From the NCBI GenBank assembly GCA_964385465.1, contig CAYLPJ010000018.1, positions 1 through 64,000 of the forward strand: 64,000 nucleotides of DNA, read 5' to 3'. Source of the DNA: CAYLPJ01 sp964385465. GTDB lineage: Bacteria; Planctomycetota; Phycisphaerae; SM23-33. Both the position numbers and the translations under genes were made by a program. Below the pieces are notes generated by a model. It was given only the letters and a program-made list of their open reading frames with translations. It was not told where the DNA came from and searched no databases. Positions 53,112 through 61,468 of the stretch are shown here, piece after piece; the first letter of the stretch is position 1, and every line of letters begins with the position of its first letter.

Positions 53112-54272
53112 ATGAGTCATTTCTGCTTGCTCCGTGATCCGGACAACTACCAGCCCATCGACTGGGATCTTCTGGCCGACGAGGCAGGGCGGACGCACTG
53201 GCTTGACCACTTCGAGAAGCACTTCGCCCAGACCCTCCAGCACGCCGAGGAGACGTACGGCCGTCCGGCGGCGAAGAAGGCCGAGGCCGCCGGAGATGCG
53301 TTCCAGGAAGCCATCGCCAAGCTGCGGGAGGCCCCGTCCGGCCTGCCCGGCGGGAAGCTGAGCATCATCGAGCTGGACCGCCTGCGCAGCCGCGTTCTCC
53401 ACGAGCACGAGATCCCCGATCCGTTCCTCCACATCAAGTCTCGCGAGAACCGCAAGGCCATGGAGATCTATCCGCAGGTGGTTCACGACCTGCACGTGAT
53501 GGGTGCCGAGGCCAAATGGCTGCATCTCGTCGAGTGTGTCTTCGCCGGGAACATCTTCGACCTCGGGGCCATGGAGACCCTCCCGCTGGCCGAGGAGTCC
53601 GTCGAGTTCATCACCCTCGCCGAGCGCGCCAAGCCCCGGCCCTGGCTGGTGGACGACTACGATGCCCTCGCCGAGTTGCTTGTCCCCGCCCCGCCGACAC
53701 CGTGGGGCAAGGCCGTCGTTTTCGTCGACAACGCCGGCAGCGATTTCGTCCTCGGCCTGATGCCCCTCGTCCGCGAGCTGGCCCTCGGCGGCACGCAGAT
53801 CATGCTGGCTGCCAACGAAGGACCCGCCCTGAACGACATGACCGTCGATGAGACGGTCGAGGTGGTCGAAGAGCTCTCGCTGATCGACCCGGACCTCGCC
53901 GCGCTCATCGAGGGCGGCATGCTGGACGTCATCTCCTCCGGAAGCGATCTGCCGCTGCTGGACCTTTCCGACGTCTCCGACGAGCTCAACGAAGCCGCAA
54001 CCGACGCCGATCTCGTCCTGCTGGAAGGCATGGGCCGCGCCGTCGAAAGCAACTTCGACACGCCGTTCACCGTCGACGCACTCCGCCTGGCCATCCTCAA
54101 GGATGCCAAAGTCGCCGAGCGGATCGGCGGAGGGGTCTACGACTGCGTGTGCAAGTACACACCGGTCGCGACCGGCGAAGAGGGCGAACGCGACGGGGAG
54201 AACAGCGAGGGCGAATCCGACAGCGCCCCGGCCAAGGGCGGCATCGAGATGACGCCCGAGGGCGAGTCCTAG
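53112..54272 (+). CDS. DUF89/ARMT1-like phosphatase (PanK4-type C-terminal domain)
   Basis: This 386-residue protein matches the DUF89 damage-control phosphatases, closest to the pantothenate kinase 4 C-terminal domain: AVVFVDNAGSDFVLGLMPLVREL with the metal-binding Asp-Asn pair, LAANEGPALNDMTVDE, and LVLLEGMGRAVESNFDTPF. Relatives remove phosphate from 4'-phosphopantetheine and oxidised derivatives. The kinase half of PanK4 is absent. A hydrophilic acidic tail (about 355-386) is poorly ordered. ATG 53112 begins the family N-terminus; the in-frame ATG at 53061 lacks a ribosome site. Confidence 0.88.
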   Translation: MSHFCLLRDPDNYQPIDWDLLADEAGRTHWLDHFEKHFAQTLQHAEETYGRPAAKKAEAAGDAFQEAIAKLREAPSGLPGGKLSIIELDRLRSRVLHEHEIPDPFLHIKSRENRKAMEIYPQVVHDLHVMGAEAKWLHLVECVFAGNIFDLGAMETLPLAEESVEFITLAERAKPRPWLVDDYDALAELLVPAPPTPWGKAVVFVDNAGSDFVLGLMPLVRELALGGTQIMLAANEGPALNDMTVDETVEVVEELSLIDPDLAALIEGGMLDVISSGSDLPLLDLSDVSDELNEAATDADLVLLEGMGRAVESNFDTPFTVDALRLAILKDAKVAERIGGGVYDCVCKYTPVATGEEGERDGENSEGESDSAPAKGGIEMTPEGES

Positions 54273-54307
54273 CCGGCCGCCGCGAGCGGCCATCACAGGA
54301 GCCCCGC

Positions 54308-55531
54308 GTGCCCTCGCAAATGCTTGAGCCGCAGCGCCGCCTGGATGTCTGCGCCGACGTGGACGTTGCAGTCATCGGCGGGGGGATTGCCGGGGTCGCC
54401 GCCGCGATCGCCGCCGCGAGGCAGGGTGCTAGCGTATGCCTCGTCGAGAAGGAGTACGCGCTCGGCGGCCTGGCCACACTCGGCATCGTCACCGTCTATC
54501 TGCCCCTCTGCGACGGGCGGGGAAACCAGGTCGTCGGCGGGCTCGGAGAAGAGCTGCTGCTTTGCTCGGCAGCCGACGGCTCGGCCGACGTGCCGGACTG
54601 CTGGAAGCCGGGGGGAGATCCCGACCAGCGCCTCCACCACCGCTACCGCGTGACCTTCAACCCCGCATCCTACATGATCGCCCTGGAGCGACTGATCGTC
54701 GATGCCGGCGCGACGCTGCTGTACGACACGCGGTTCTGCGCGGTCATCCGCCGAGGCCGGCGCATCCAGGCAGTCCTCGTCGAGAACAAGGCCGGGCGGT
54801 CCGCCATCGCCTGCCGCGCCGTCGTGGACGCCTCCGGCGACGCCGACGTCTGCGCCGCGGCCGGGGAGCCCACTGTCTCGCTGAAGACGAACGTCGCCGG
54901 GGGGTGGTTCTACACGCTTGACGAGGTCGGGCACACGGGCATGGTGAAGTTCTCGCTGCCCTTCGACCTGGACGGGCTGACCATCCCGGCGGCGGGGGGA
55001 TGCGGGTTCGCCGGTGACGATCCCGATGACGTCACGCGGCAGGTGCTGGACACGCGGCGGGCGATCGGGAAGCGGATCGCGGAACTCCGCGCCGATCGCG
55101 GCGGGGAGAAGCTCTGGCCGCTGATGGTGCCCACATTTCCCACGTTCCGCATGACGCGGCGGCTGAAGAAGAGGCTGGAGCTGCACCGCCGCGACGATCG
55201 GCGCTACTTCGATGACGCCATCGGGATGCTCGGCTCGTGGCTCAACGACGGGCTTCTGTTCTACCTGCCCCTGTCGTCGCTGACCGCCGAACGGACCGAC
55301 AACCTGCTGGTGGCGGGGCGGTGCATCGCCGTCCATGAGACGGGTTGGTGCTACACGCGAGCGATCCCCGGCTGCGCGGTCACCGGCGAGGCCGCCGGCG
55401 TCGCCGCGGCCTTGGCCGCCAGGGAGCACGAAGGCAGCGTGCCCGCCCTCGACGTGCGCCGGCTGCAACGGGAATTGGTCGCGCGGGGGGTGATCCTCGA
55501 CCGCTCCTTCGCCCGCGATGCCGCCGAGTGA
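54308..55531 (+). CDS. FAD-dependent oxidoreductase (FAD_oxidored family)
   Basis: A 407-residue flavoprotein with an N-terminal dinucleotide-binding fold (VAVIGGGIAGVAAAIAAARQG), the ELALGGLAT-like segment LGGLATLGIVTVY, DASGDADV, and a C-terminal LLVAGRCIAVHE and GCAVTGEAAGVAAALA. This is the FAD_oxidored (PF12831-like) group common in Planctomycetota and linked to polysaccharide or xenobiotic oxidation. The start is GTG 54308, with AGGAG six bases upstream; the ATG four codons later is the alternative. It converges with the MqnD gene nine bases downstream. Confidence 0.9.
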   Translation: MPSQMLEPQRRLDVCADVDVAVIGGGIAGVAAAIAAARQGASVCLVEKEYALGGLATLGIVTVYLPLCDGRGNQVVGGLGEELLLCSAADGSADVPDCWKPGGDPDQRLHHRYRVTFNPASYMIALERLIVDAGATLLYDTRFCAVIRRGRRIQAVLVENKAGRSAIACRAVVDASGDADVCAAAGEPTVSLKTNVAGGWFYTLDEVGHTGMVKFSLPFDLDGLTIPAAGGCGFAGDDPDDVTRQVLDTRRAIGKRIAELRADRGGEKLWPLMVPTFPTFRMTRRLKKRLELHRRDDRRYFDDAIGMLGSWLNDGLLFYLPLSSLTAERTDNLLVAGRCIAVHETGWCYTRAIPGCAVTGEAAGVAAALAAREHEGSVPALDVRRLQRELVARGVILDRSFARDAAE

Positions 55532-55539
55532 GCCGGCGC

Positions 55540-56379
55540 CTACTGCGGATCCCCGGCGAAACGGAGCGGCAGGGCTTCCGGAACCATGCTGGCGGCGTGG
55601 GCCCTGCGGAGCAGTTCCTCGATCGCCTCGCGGCCGGGGGTGCCCATGTCCACGGTTCGCTCGCTGACATACATGCCCGGCGCCTCGTCGTCGCCGGGCG
55701 CAGCACCGTTGGTCCGGAGGCCCCGAGCGAATCGGGCGGCCTCGACACGATGGTCAAGTCCATACCGAATGGACGCCAGGAGGACGGCCTTGAGCTCGGC
55801 GCGAACGCCCGCCGCCAGGTCGGCCCGGATGGCCAGGCAGGTGATCGGCAGGGGGCCCTTGCCCGTCTCGCGAGCCCAGTCCTCGGCGAGGTCTTCCACG
55901 CACGTCAGCCCGGCATCTCTACACGTACAGCCGCCGGAATGACTCAGCAGGGCGCAGTCTGCCAGACCCATGCGGGCGGCCTGGGCGACCTTGTCGGCCG
56001 GCAGCAGGCGGGTGCGCATCCCCGGTCGGCTGAGTTGCAGCGCGAGGGTGGCGCTGCTGGTGGAGTCCGGCACGGCCACACGGGCATGGGCGAGGGTCTC
56101 GGCGTTCAGCGGCTCGCGAGCGGCGAGAACCGGTCCGTCGGCCCCGGCGAAGCACGCGCCGCAGCGGGCCAGGACGTACCGGTCGCGCAGGTAGGGATAC
56201 ACGGCCGCGCTGATCATGGTGGCGTCGAGCTCGCCCCGACTGGCGGCGTCGTTGAGCGAGGCCAGCGGCGCGGAGACCAACTCGATCTCCAGCGACCGCG
56301 ACTCGACTTCACCGCTGGCCAGGCCGTAAAACATGACCCCGCCATCGGGCATCGGTGAGAACCCCAGCCGCACTTTCAT
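55540..56379 (-). CDS. mqnD: MqnD-like 1,4-dihydroxy-6-naphthoate synthase
   Basis: The 279-residue protein is a periplasmic-binding-like fold enzyme of the MqnA/MqnD family: MKVRLGFSPMPDGGVMFYGLASG at the start, DATMISAAVYPYL, VPDSTSSATLALQL, and near the end APGMYVSERTVDMGTPGREAIEELL, where the MqnD-like YVN/T-DLG segment sits. MqnD cuts a cyclic de-hypoxanthine futalosine intermediate in menaquinone synthesis. Assignment to MqnD and not MqnA rests on the N-terminal LGFSP-PD motif. Other futalosine genes are not in the window. Confidence 0.82.
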   Translation of the reverse strand: MKVRLGFSPMPDGGVMFYGLASGEVESRSLEIELVSAPLASLNDAASRGELDATMISAAVYPYLRDRYVLARCGACFAGADGPVLAAREPLNAETLAHARVAVPDSTSSATLALQLSRPGMRTRLLPADKVAQAARMGLADCALLSHSGGCTCRDAGLTCVEDLAEDWARETGKGPLPITCLAIRADLAAGVRAELKAVLLASIRYGLDHRVEAARFARGLRTNGAAPGDDEAPGMYVSERTVDMGTPGREAIEELLRRAHAASMVPEALPLRFAGDPQ

Positions 56380-56520
56380 GCCATCATGATACGAGCTCGC
56401 AAAGCCCCGCAACACCCCTATCGGAGTTTTTCTCACTCTCTTGCGCGCCCGTCGGCAGGCGCGGCAGGACGGCATTTCGCTTGCACCCGCGACCGCCAGC
56501 CGCTACCAGTTTCCCACACC

Positions 56521-57372
56521 ATGACGTACTACCGAATGCTTGCGCTGGATGTCGACGGAACGCTGGTCGGGCCCGACCAGCGCGTGGACGACGACGTGAT
56601 CGCCGCTCTGGCGGAGGCGGCAAGGGAGGGACTACGGGTCTGCATCGCCACCGGGCGCAGTTACGTGGAGACCGTGGACATATGGCGTCAGCTCCGCCTG
56701 CCGCCACCGGCAGACGCCATGGTCCTTGTCGGCGGGGCCCTGGTCAGCGAGCCGGACACCGGGCGCACGCTCTACCAGCGGGCCATCCCCTGGGCCGTTG
56801 CGACCGAGTTCGCCGAGGCGCTCGGCGAGCGGAACTGCGTGGCGATGGCCCTCGCCGACAGTTGGCGCCACGGCGTGGACTACGTTGTCACCGCCAACGG
56901 GGATCACCAGGCCGCCACGCGCGACTGGTTCTCCAAGATGTCCGTCCGTGTGGAGACGGTCCGCCGCCTCGCCGAGGCCGAGGGTCGGTTCGAGCCGCTG
57001 CGCATCTCGGCCGTCGCCGAGCCCGACGCCGCCGCACGCATCGCCGGGGATCTCAAGGCCCGTTTCGACGGTCGGCTCAACATCCACGCCATTCTCGCCC
57101 CGAACTACGGCGTGACGATCGTGGAGGCGCACGATACCGCGGCCGACAAGCTCACCGCCCTGCGGTACGTCGGGCAGGCGTTGGAGATCGCCCCGTCGCG
57201 CATCGCCGCCGCGGGGGACGACATCAACGACGTCACCATGCTCCGGGGCGCCGGGGTGGGCGCGGCCATGCCGGGCGCGCCCGGGGCGCTGCTGGCCGTC
57301 GCCGATACGGTGGCCGAGAGCGGGCTGGCCCGATTCGTCCGCGATGTGCTTGCCGGACGGTTCGACCCCTAG
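56521..57372 (+). CDS. HAD superfamily hydrolase, Cof type
   Basis: A 283-residue HAD phosphatase with nucleophile motif I LALDVDGTLVG, motif II CIATGRSY, a C2-type cap in the middle and the C-terminal motif III/IV GDDINDVTML. It fits the Cof family, which dephosphorylates sugar phosphates and other small metabolites. The substrate is not evident. ATG 56521 begins the family N-terminus; the gene diverges from mqnD over 141 bases. Confidence 0.93.
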   Translation: MTYYRMLALDVDGTLVGPDQRVDDDVIAALAEAAREGLRVCIATGRSYVETVDIWRQLRLPPPADAMVLVGGALVSEPDTGRTLYQRAIPWAVATEFAEALGERNCVAMALADSWRHGVDYVVTANGDHQAATRDWFSKMSVRVETVRRLAEAEGRFEPLRISAVAEPDAAARIAGDLKARFDGRLNIHAILAPNYGVTIVEAHDTAADKLTALRYVGQALEIAPSRIAAAGDDINDVTMLRGAGVGAAMPGAPGALLAVADTVAESGLARFVRDVLAGRFDP

Positions 57373-57534
57373 CAGCCCGTTGAAGAAGCCGATTCGGCCT
57401 GCGAGCGGGTCTTCTCCGCGTCGCCGGCGTCCGAGAAACTCGACGAATCTCGTGGATTCGCCTTCGCTTCTCGTCCTTGCCGGCGCAAAGAATCCCTCGC
57501 TCTCGGCTGCGAAGCACTTCTTCAACGGACTGCC
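57371..57534. repeat. Element bounded by 15-base inverted repeats
   Basis: AGCCCGTTGAAGAAG at about 57373-57387 and CTTCTTCAACGGACT at about 57519-57533 are inverted copies with one mismatch, about 130 bases apart. The enclosed sequence is less GC-rich than its surroundings and holds no convincing gene. It has the look of a small palindromic or MITE-like interspersed repeat. I saw no second copy in the window. Nothing else is evident from 57535 to 57634. Confidence 0.5.
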
Positions 57535-57634
57535 AAGCGGTCCTGAACAAGTCTGTTGCTGCGACACAGCCCTTCGAGGCTTTCCAGAACTTGCTGGAAG
57601 CCTGTTCCACCAGTACGAACCTACTCAAGGCCGC

Positions 57635-59002
57635 TTAGGTCGTCTTGGTCGGCATGGCCAAAACGTCGCGGGGATCGGTCACCCGCCCGGTCAGGGCGCT
57701 GGCGGCCACGGTGAGCGGGCTGGCCAGGTGCACGCCGGCCTCCTTGTGGCCCATGCGCCCGGGGAAGTTCCGGTTCGTGGCCGAGATGACCCGGATCGGC
57801 TTGTTCGCGCGTCCGAGGGTGTCCGCGGGGCCGCCGAGACAGGCGGCGCAACTCGCCGGGCCGATCGTGCAGCCGGCCTCGGTGAACACTTCCCGCAAGG
57901 TCCTGCCCTCGACGGCGACGCGGTCCAGGTCCCGGTCGATTTCCACCGTCGCAGGGACGATGTACGTCTCGATGGCGACCTGGTTGCCCGCCAGCACCCG
58001 CGCGGCGGCGACGAAGTCGGTCGTCTTGCCGCCCGTGCAGGACCCGATGTACGCCCGGTCCAACTTCACATCCCCCAACTCCCGCGCGAGGGAGCGGTTG
58101 TCGGGTGAATGCGGCAGGGCGACTGTCGGCTCGATGGCCCCGACGTCGAATTCCCACACCTTCTGATACGAGGCGTCGGCGTCGCTTTCCACCGGGTCGA
58201 ATGGGAGGTCCGTCCGTTGGCGCACGTACTCGATTGTCTTCTCGTCGGCCGCGATGATCCCGTTCTTGCCGCCGGCCTCGATCGCCATGTTGCAGATCGT
58301 GCACCGCTCGTCGATGCTCAGAGACCGAACGGCCTGGCCGTCGAACTCCATCGCACAGTATGTCGCCCCGTCCGTGCCGATTTCCCCGATCACGTGCAGG
58401 ATCAGATCCTTGGCCATCAGGTACGCGGGCATCTCGCCGTGGAAGACGAACTTCAACGTCGGCGGGACCTTCAGCCACAGCTTGCCGGTCCCCAGCACGA
58501 AGCCGGCGTCCGTGTTGCCGATACCGGTGGCGAACTCGCCGAAAGCCCCGGCCGTGCAGGAGTGGCTGTCCGTTCCCAGCAGCAACTCGCCCGGGCGGGT
58601 GTGGCCCTTCTGCGGAAGGGCGGCGTGGCAGACGCCGGCGTAGCTTGTCTCGGCCGGGTCGGCGTAGGGCTCCGGACAGCCTTCCAGGCCGGCGGGGATG
58701 AAGTCCGGGTCGTAGAAGTTCTCGATGCCCTGCTCGGCGACGAATTCGCGCAGCAGTTCGATATTCCGGTGGCTCTTGCTGTCGGCGGTGAAGATGTAAT
58801 GGTCGGGGATGATGACCACGCGCGAGGCGTCCCACACCTTGGCATCCCGTCCGAAGTGTTCGTGGAAGACGCCGATGGTGCCCGGCCCGCAGATGTCGTG
58901 CGTCATCAGCACGTCCACGTTGCACCAGACGCTCTCGCCGGGTTGGACGCTTTCTCGGCCGGCGTGTCGGGCGAGGATTTTTTCCGTGATCGTCATGCCC
59001 AT
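57635..59002 (-). CDS. leuC: 3-isopropylmalate dehydratase large subunit (LeuC type)
   Basis: The 455-residue protein is an aconitase-fold enzyme of the LeuC/homoaconitase group: MTITEKILARHAG, VDVLMTHDICGPGTI, LLLGTDSHSCTAGAFGEF, and the cluster-ligating cysteines in YIGSCTGGK and SCAACLGG. It isomerises 3-isopropylmalate in leucine synthesis or a related acid. The small subunit LeuD is not adjacent, which is less common. A TTGCCA/TACGAT promoter and a 16-bp hairpin lie upstream. ATG 59002 or 58996 both suit; the first has CGGAG upstream. Confidence 0.93.
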   Translation of the reverse strand: MGMTITEKILARHAGRESVQPGESVWCNVDVLMTHDICGPGTIGVFHEHFGRDAKVWDASRVVIIPDHYIFTADSKSHRNIELLREFVAEQGIENFYDPDFIPAGLEGCPEPYADPAETSYAGVCHAALPQKGHTRPGELLLGTDSHSCTAGAFGEFATGIGNTDAGFVLGTGKLWLKVPPTLKFVFHGEMPAYLMAKDLILHVIGEIGTDGATYCAMEFDGQAVRSLSIDERCTICNMAIEAGGKNGIIAADEKTIEYVRQRTDLPFDPVESDADASYQKVWEFDVGAIEPTVALPHSPDNRSLARELGDVKLDRAYIGSCTGGKTTDFVAAARVLAGNQVAIETYIVPATVEIDRDLDRVAVEGRTLREVFTEAGCTIGPASCAACLGGPADTLGRANKPIRVISATNRNFPGRMGHKEAGVHLASPLTVAASALTGRVTDPRDVLAMPTKTT

Positions 59003-59028
59003 TGTGACTGCTCCGTGCTGGCGGGAAT

Positions 59029-59069
59029 CCGTATTCGCCGCGCGCCTACGCGACGCGCGGCGAATACGG
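59029..59069 (-). other. Long hairpin in the leuC leader
   Basis: A perfect 16-bp stem, CCGTATTCGCCGCGCG and its complement, with a 9-base loop lies between the predicted leuC start site near 59064 and the ATG at 59002. No T-run follows. It may stabilise or attenuate the leader; I could not see a leucine-rich leader peptide. Confidence 0.6.
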
Positions 59070-59070
59070 T

Positions 59071-59099
59071 ATCGTACGCGTCCGGGGAGACCTTGGCAA
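59071..59099 (-). promoter_or_regulatory. Promoter for leuC
   Basis: TTGCCA (59099-59094) and TACGAT (59076-59071) are exactly 17 bases apart on the minus strand, an optimal sigma-70 spacing. Start would fall near 59064. Confidence 0.6.
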
Positions 59100-59186
59100 T
59101 ATCCGGAACAGTCGCAGGTTGACGCACCGGCACTCGTCGGGTAAGCCGTAACCTGTCGAACCAGTTCCCGGACCAGGAGACACGTG

Positions 59187-60287
59187 ATGAAGAAGATCAG
59201 GCTTGGCGTCATCGGCTGCGGCGGGTTCGTTCAGTACCACTTGCGGCGGCTGCCGACCGATGCGCCGGCGTTCAAGATCGCGGCCCTGTGCGACATCGTC
59301 CGCGACCACGCCGAGCACCACCGCAAGGAGTACTGCCCGCGGCGCCGAGTGCCGATCTACGAGAACTACAAGGACATGCTGGCCGAGGAGCACCTCGACG
59401 CGGTGCTGGTCTCCACGCCGCACACGCTGCACTTCCGTCACGCCTACGACGCCCTGGGCGCCGGCTGCCACGTGCAGGTGGAGAAGCCCATGGTCACCGA
59501 CAGCCGACAGGCCCGGCGCCTGGTCCGCCAGGCCGAGAAGATGGGCAAGCACCTCGGCGTGGCCATCCAGGGCACGTATACGGACACGTTCGCATACTCC
59601 AAGCGGCTCCTGGCCGAGGGCGCCGACGGGCTGCTGGGCGAGCTCCAACTCGTCACCGGCGTGCTGGCCCAGGGGTGGATGAAGGCCACCGTGGGCCGGT
59701 GGCGGCAGGACCCCAAGCTCTCCGGCGGTGGACAGCTTTACGACTCGATGGCCCATGTGCTCAGCTCGATGATGTTCCTGGTAAACGAGCCGGTGACCGA
59801 GGTGAGCTTCCGCGCCGACTACAAGGGCTGCGACGTGGACATCAACGCCGTGGGCTGGGTGAAGTTCGCCAACGGCGCGATGGGGAGCCTGACCAGCGGG
59901 GGCAACTGCAGGACGTGGAAGAGCCACCTGACCTTCCAGTGCGAGAACGCCCGTCTGGAGATCAGCCCCCACGGGGGGGACTTCCTCATCAACGGCGCAG
60001 GGGTCGAGCCGGAGATCACCGGCGTGCCCAAGGGCTGGGACGTCCCCGGCGTCAGCCCCATCAAGAACTTCCAGGACGTGATCCTCGGCAAGGAGCAGGA
60101 GCCACGCTGCGGCGGACGCGTGGGCATCCTCCTGGCCGACCTGATGGACGCGATCTACGAGTCCATCGACGGAGGCGGCAAGGTCGTCAAGCCGGGCCGG
60201 AAGAAGACGTCGTCCAAGAAGTCGGCGAAGCGCGGCGCCAAGAAGGCCGCCGGCAAAAAGACCGCCAAGCGCACGCGCAAGGCTTAG
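59187..60287 (+). CDS. Cytoplasmic Gfo/Idh/MocA oxidoreductase with histone H1-like lysine tail
   Basis: A 366-residue Gfo/Idh protein without export signal. It has LGVIGCGGFVQYHL, VEKPMVTD with the conserved EKP, and a C-terminal domain with GGGQLYDSMAHVLSSM. The last 30 residues (about 337-366) are an Lys/Ala/Ser-rich tail (KKTSSKKSAKRGAKKAAGKK and onward) like histone H1 or bacterial nucleoid tails, which is unusual on a metabolic enzyme. ATG 59187 has AGGAG seven bases upstream; a GTG three bases earlier is possible. It diverges from leuC. Confidence 0.9.
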   Translation: MKKIRLGVIGCGGFVQYHLRRLPTDAPAFKIAALCDIVRDHAEHHRKEYCPRRRVPIYENYKDMLAEEHLDAVLVSTPHTLHFRHAYDALGAGCHVQVEKPMVTDSRQARRLVRQAEKMGKHLGVAIQGTYTDTFAYSKRLLAEGADGLLGELQLVTGVLAQGWMKATVGRWRQDPKLSGGGQLYDSMAHVLSSMMFLVNEPVTEVSFRADYKGCDVDINAVGWVKFANGAMGSLTSGGNCRTWKSHLTFQCENARLEISPHGGDFLINGAGVEPEITGVPKGWDVPGVSPIKNFQDVILGKEQEPRCGGRVGILLADLMDAIYESIDGGGKVVKPGRKKTSSKKSAKRGAKKAAGKKTAKRTRKA

Positions 60288-60299
60288 TCGACGCGGCGG

Positions 60300-61367
60300 T
60301 CAGCCGGCGGCGATGTCCTCGATCGACCGCTCGGTGGCCTCCTCGACCATGGCGACAATATTCTCCGGCGGCGTGCCGGCCTGGATCGCGTGGCTGGGCG
60401 CGCAGATGTAGCCGCCACCCTCGCCGAGGATGCGCTTCAGCCGGGCGACTTCCTCGCGGACCTCGGCCGGGTCCTGCCTCGGGAGCACCTGCTGGACGCT
60501 CACCGCGCCGCGGAAGGCCAGCCGTTCGCCGAACGCGGCCTTGAGCTTCTCCGCTTCCATGTCGCGGCACTCGATCTGGACCGCTTCCAGGCAGTCGATG
60601 CCCGCTTCCAGCAGATCTTCCAGCAGTGCGAAGCACGAGCCGTCGCTGTGATACATGACCTTCGGCCCGTGCTCGTGCACCGCCGCGAAGATCTCCCGGT
60701 GATAGGGCATGACCAGTTCGCGGTACATGTTGCGGGAGATCATCGGTCCGGTTTGCGTGCCCAGGTCGTCGGCGCAGAAGACCACGTCGATCTGGCCCTC
60801 CGAGGCCGCCAGCGTGCGCGTCGACGTGGCCACGAAGAAGTCCGTAATTCGCCGCATGGCGGCGTGGCAGGTCTCCGGCGCGACGGCCATGAGCATCAGC
60901 GACTTTTCCAGCCCCGTCATCCACTGGAAGATCTCCAGCGGGTTGCCCCCGCGGATCATCCACGCCCGCTCGTGGTCCGGGTCGCGGCGGCGGAAGTCCG
61001 CCAGGTAGCTTTCGCAGTCCATTCCGGCCGCGTCGGGCCAAGCCTGGGCGGCGACGTCTGCGGGCGTCTCGGCCTCGGCGAGCGGCTGGTAGTCGAACTC
61101 GTTGTAGCTGCCGGCCCCGTATGAGACGCTCTTGACGGTGTAACCCCAGATGCTCCTCCCGTCGTCCTCGCGCAGGAACGGCGGGAAGACCTCCAGCAGG
61201 TCGCCGGTTCGCCGACGGAGCTCGTCCACACCGAGCCCCAGCGGTCGGAGGTGCGCGCTCAGGGCTGCCTTTGCCGGCGGCTGAATGCCCAGCCCCCACG
61301 AGAACGGCGTGCGGTCCGGCGTGCGGTGGTTCAGGGCGTCCAGAACTCGCTCTCGCGACGTTACCAT
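60300..61367 (-). CDS. Uroporphyrinogen decarboxylase-like protein, second copy
   Basis: The 355-residue URO-D superfamily protein starts MVTSRERVLDALNHRTPDRTPFSWG and shows VMYHSDGSCFALLEDLLEAGIDCLEAVQ and YICAPSHAIQAGTPPENI, the usual order for the family. The HemE N-terminal arginine signature is absent, so tetrapyrrole decarboxylation is unlikely. Members of this group often work as corrinoid-linked methyltransferases in Planctomycetota; the HSDGS-type segment matches those. GGAGA lies before ATG 61367. The upstream gene on the same strand is a CobA-HemD fusion (gap about 100 bases), a suggestive but unproven link to corrinoid or sirohaem metabolism. Confidence 0.85.
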   Translation of the reverse strand: MVTSRERVLDALNHRTPDRTPFSWGLGIQPPAKAALSAHLRPLGLGVDELRRRTGDLLEVFPPFLREDDGRSIWGYTVKSVSYGAGSYNEFDYQPLAEAETPADVAAQAWPDAAGMDCESYLADFRRRDPDHERAWMIRGGNPLEIFQWMTGLEKSLMLMAVAPETCHAAMRRITDFFVATSTRTLAASEGQIDVVFCADDLGTQTGPMISRNMYRELVMPYHREIFAAVHEHGPKVMYHSDGSCFALLEDLLEAGIDCLEAVQIECRDMEAEKLKAAFGERLAFRGAVSVQQVLPRQDPAEVREEVARLKRILGEGGGYICAPSHAIQAGTPPENIVAMVEEATERSIEDIAAG

Positions 61368-61468
61368 GTCAATCTCCGAATTCCCGAGGAATCAGCGGGG
61401 CCGAACGCAAATGACCGCGGGTACGGCATCGGGAACAGCGCAAGCGGGGGCACCGCGTTCATTCGCCT

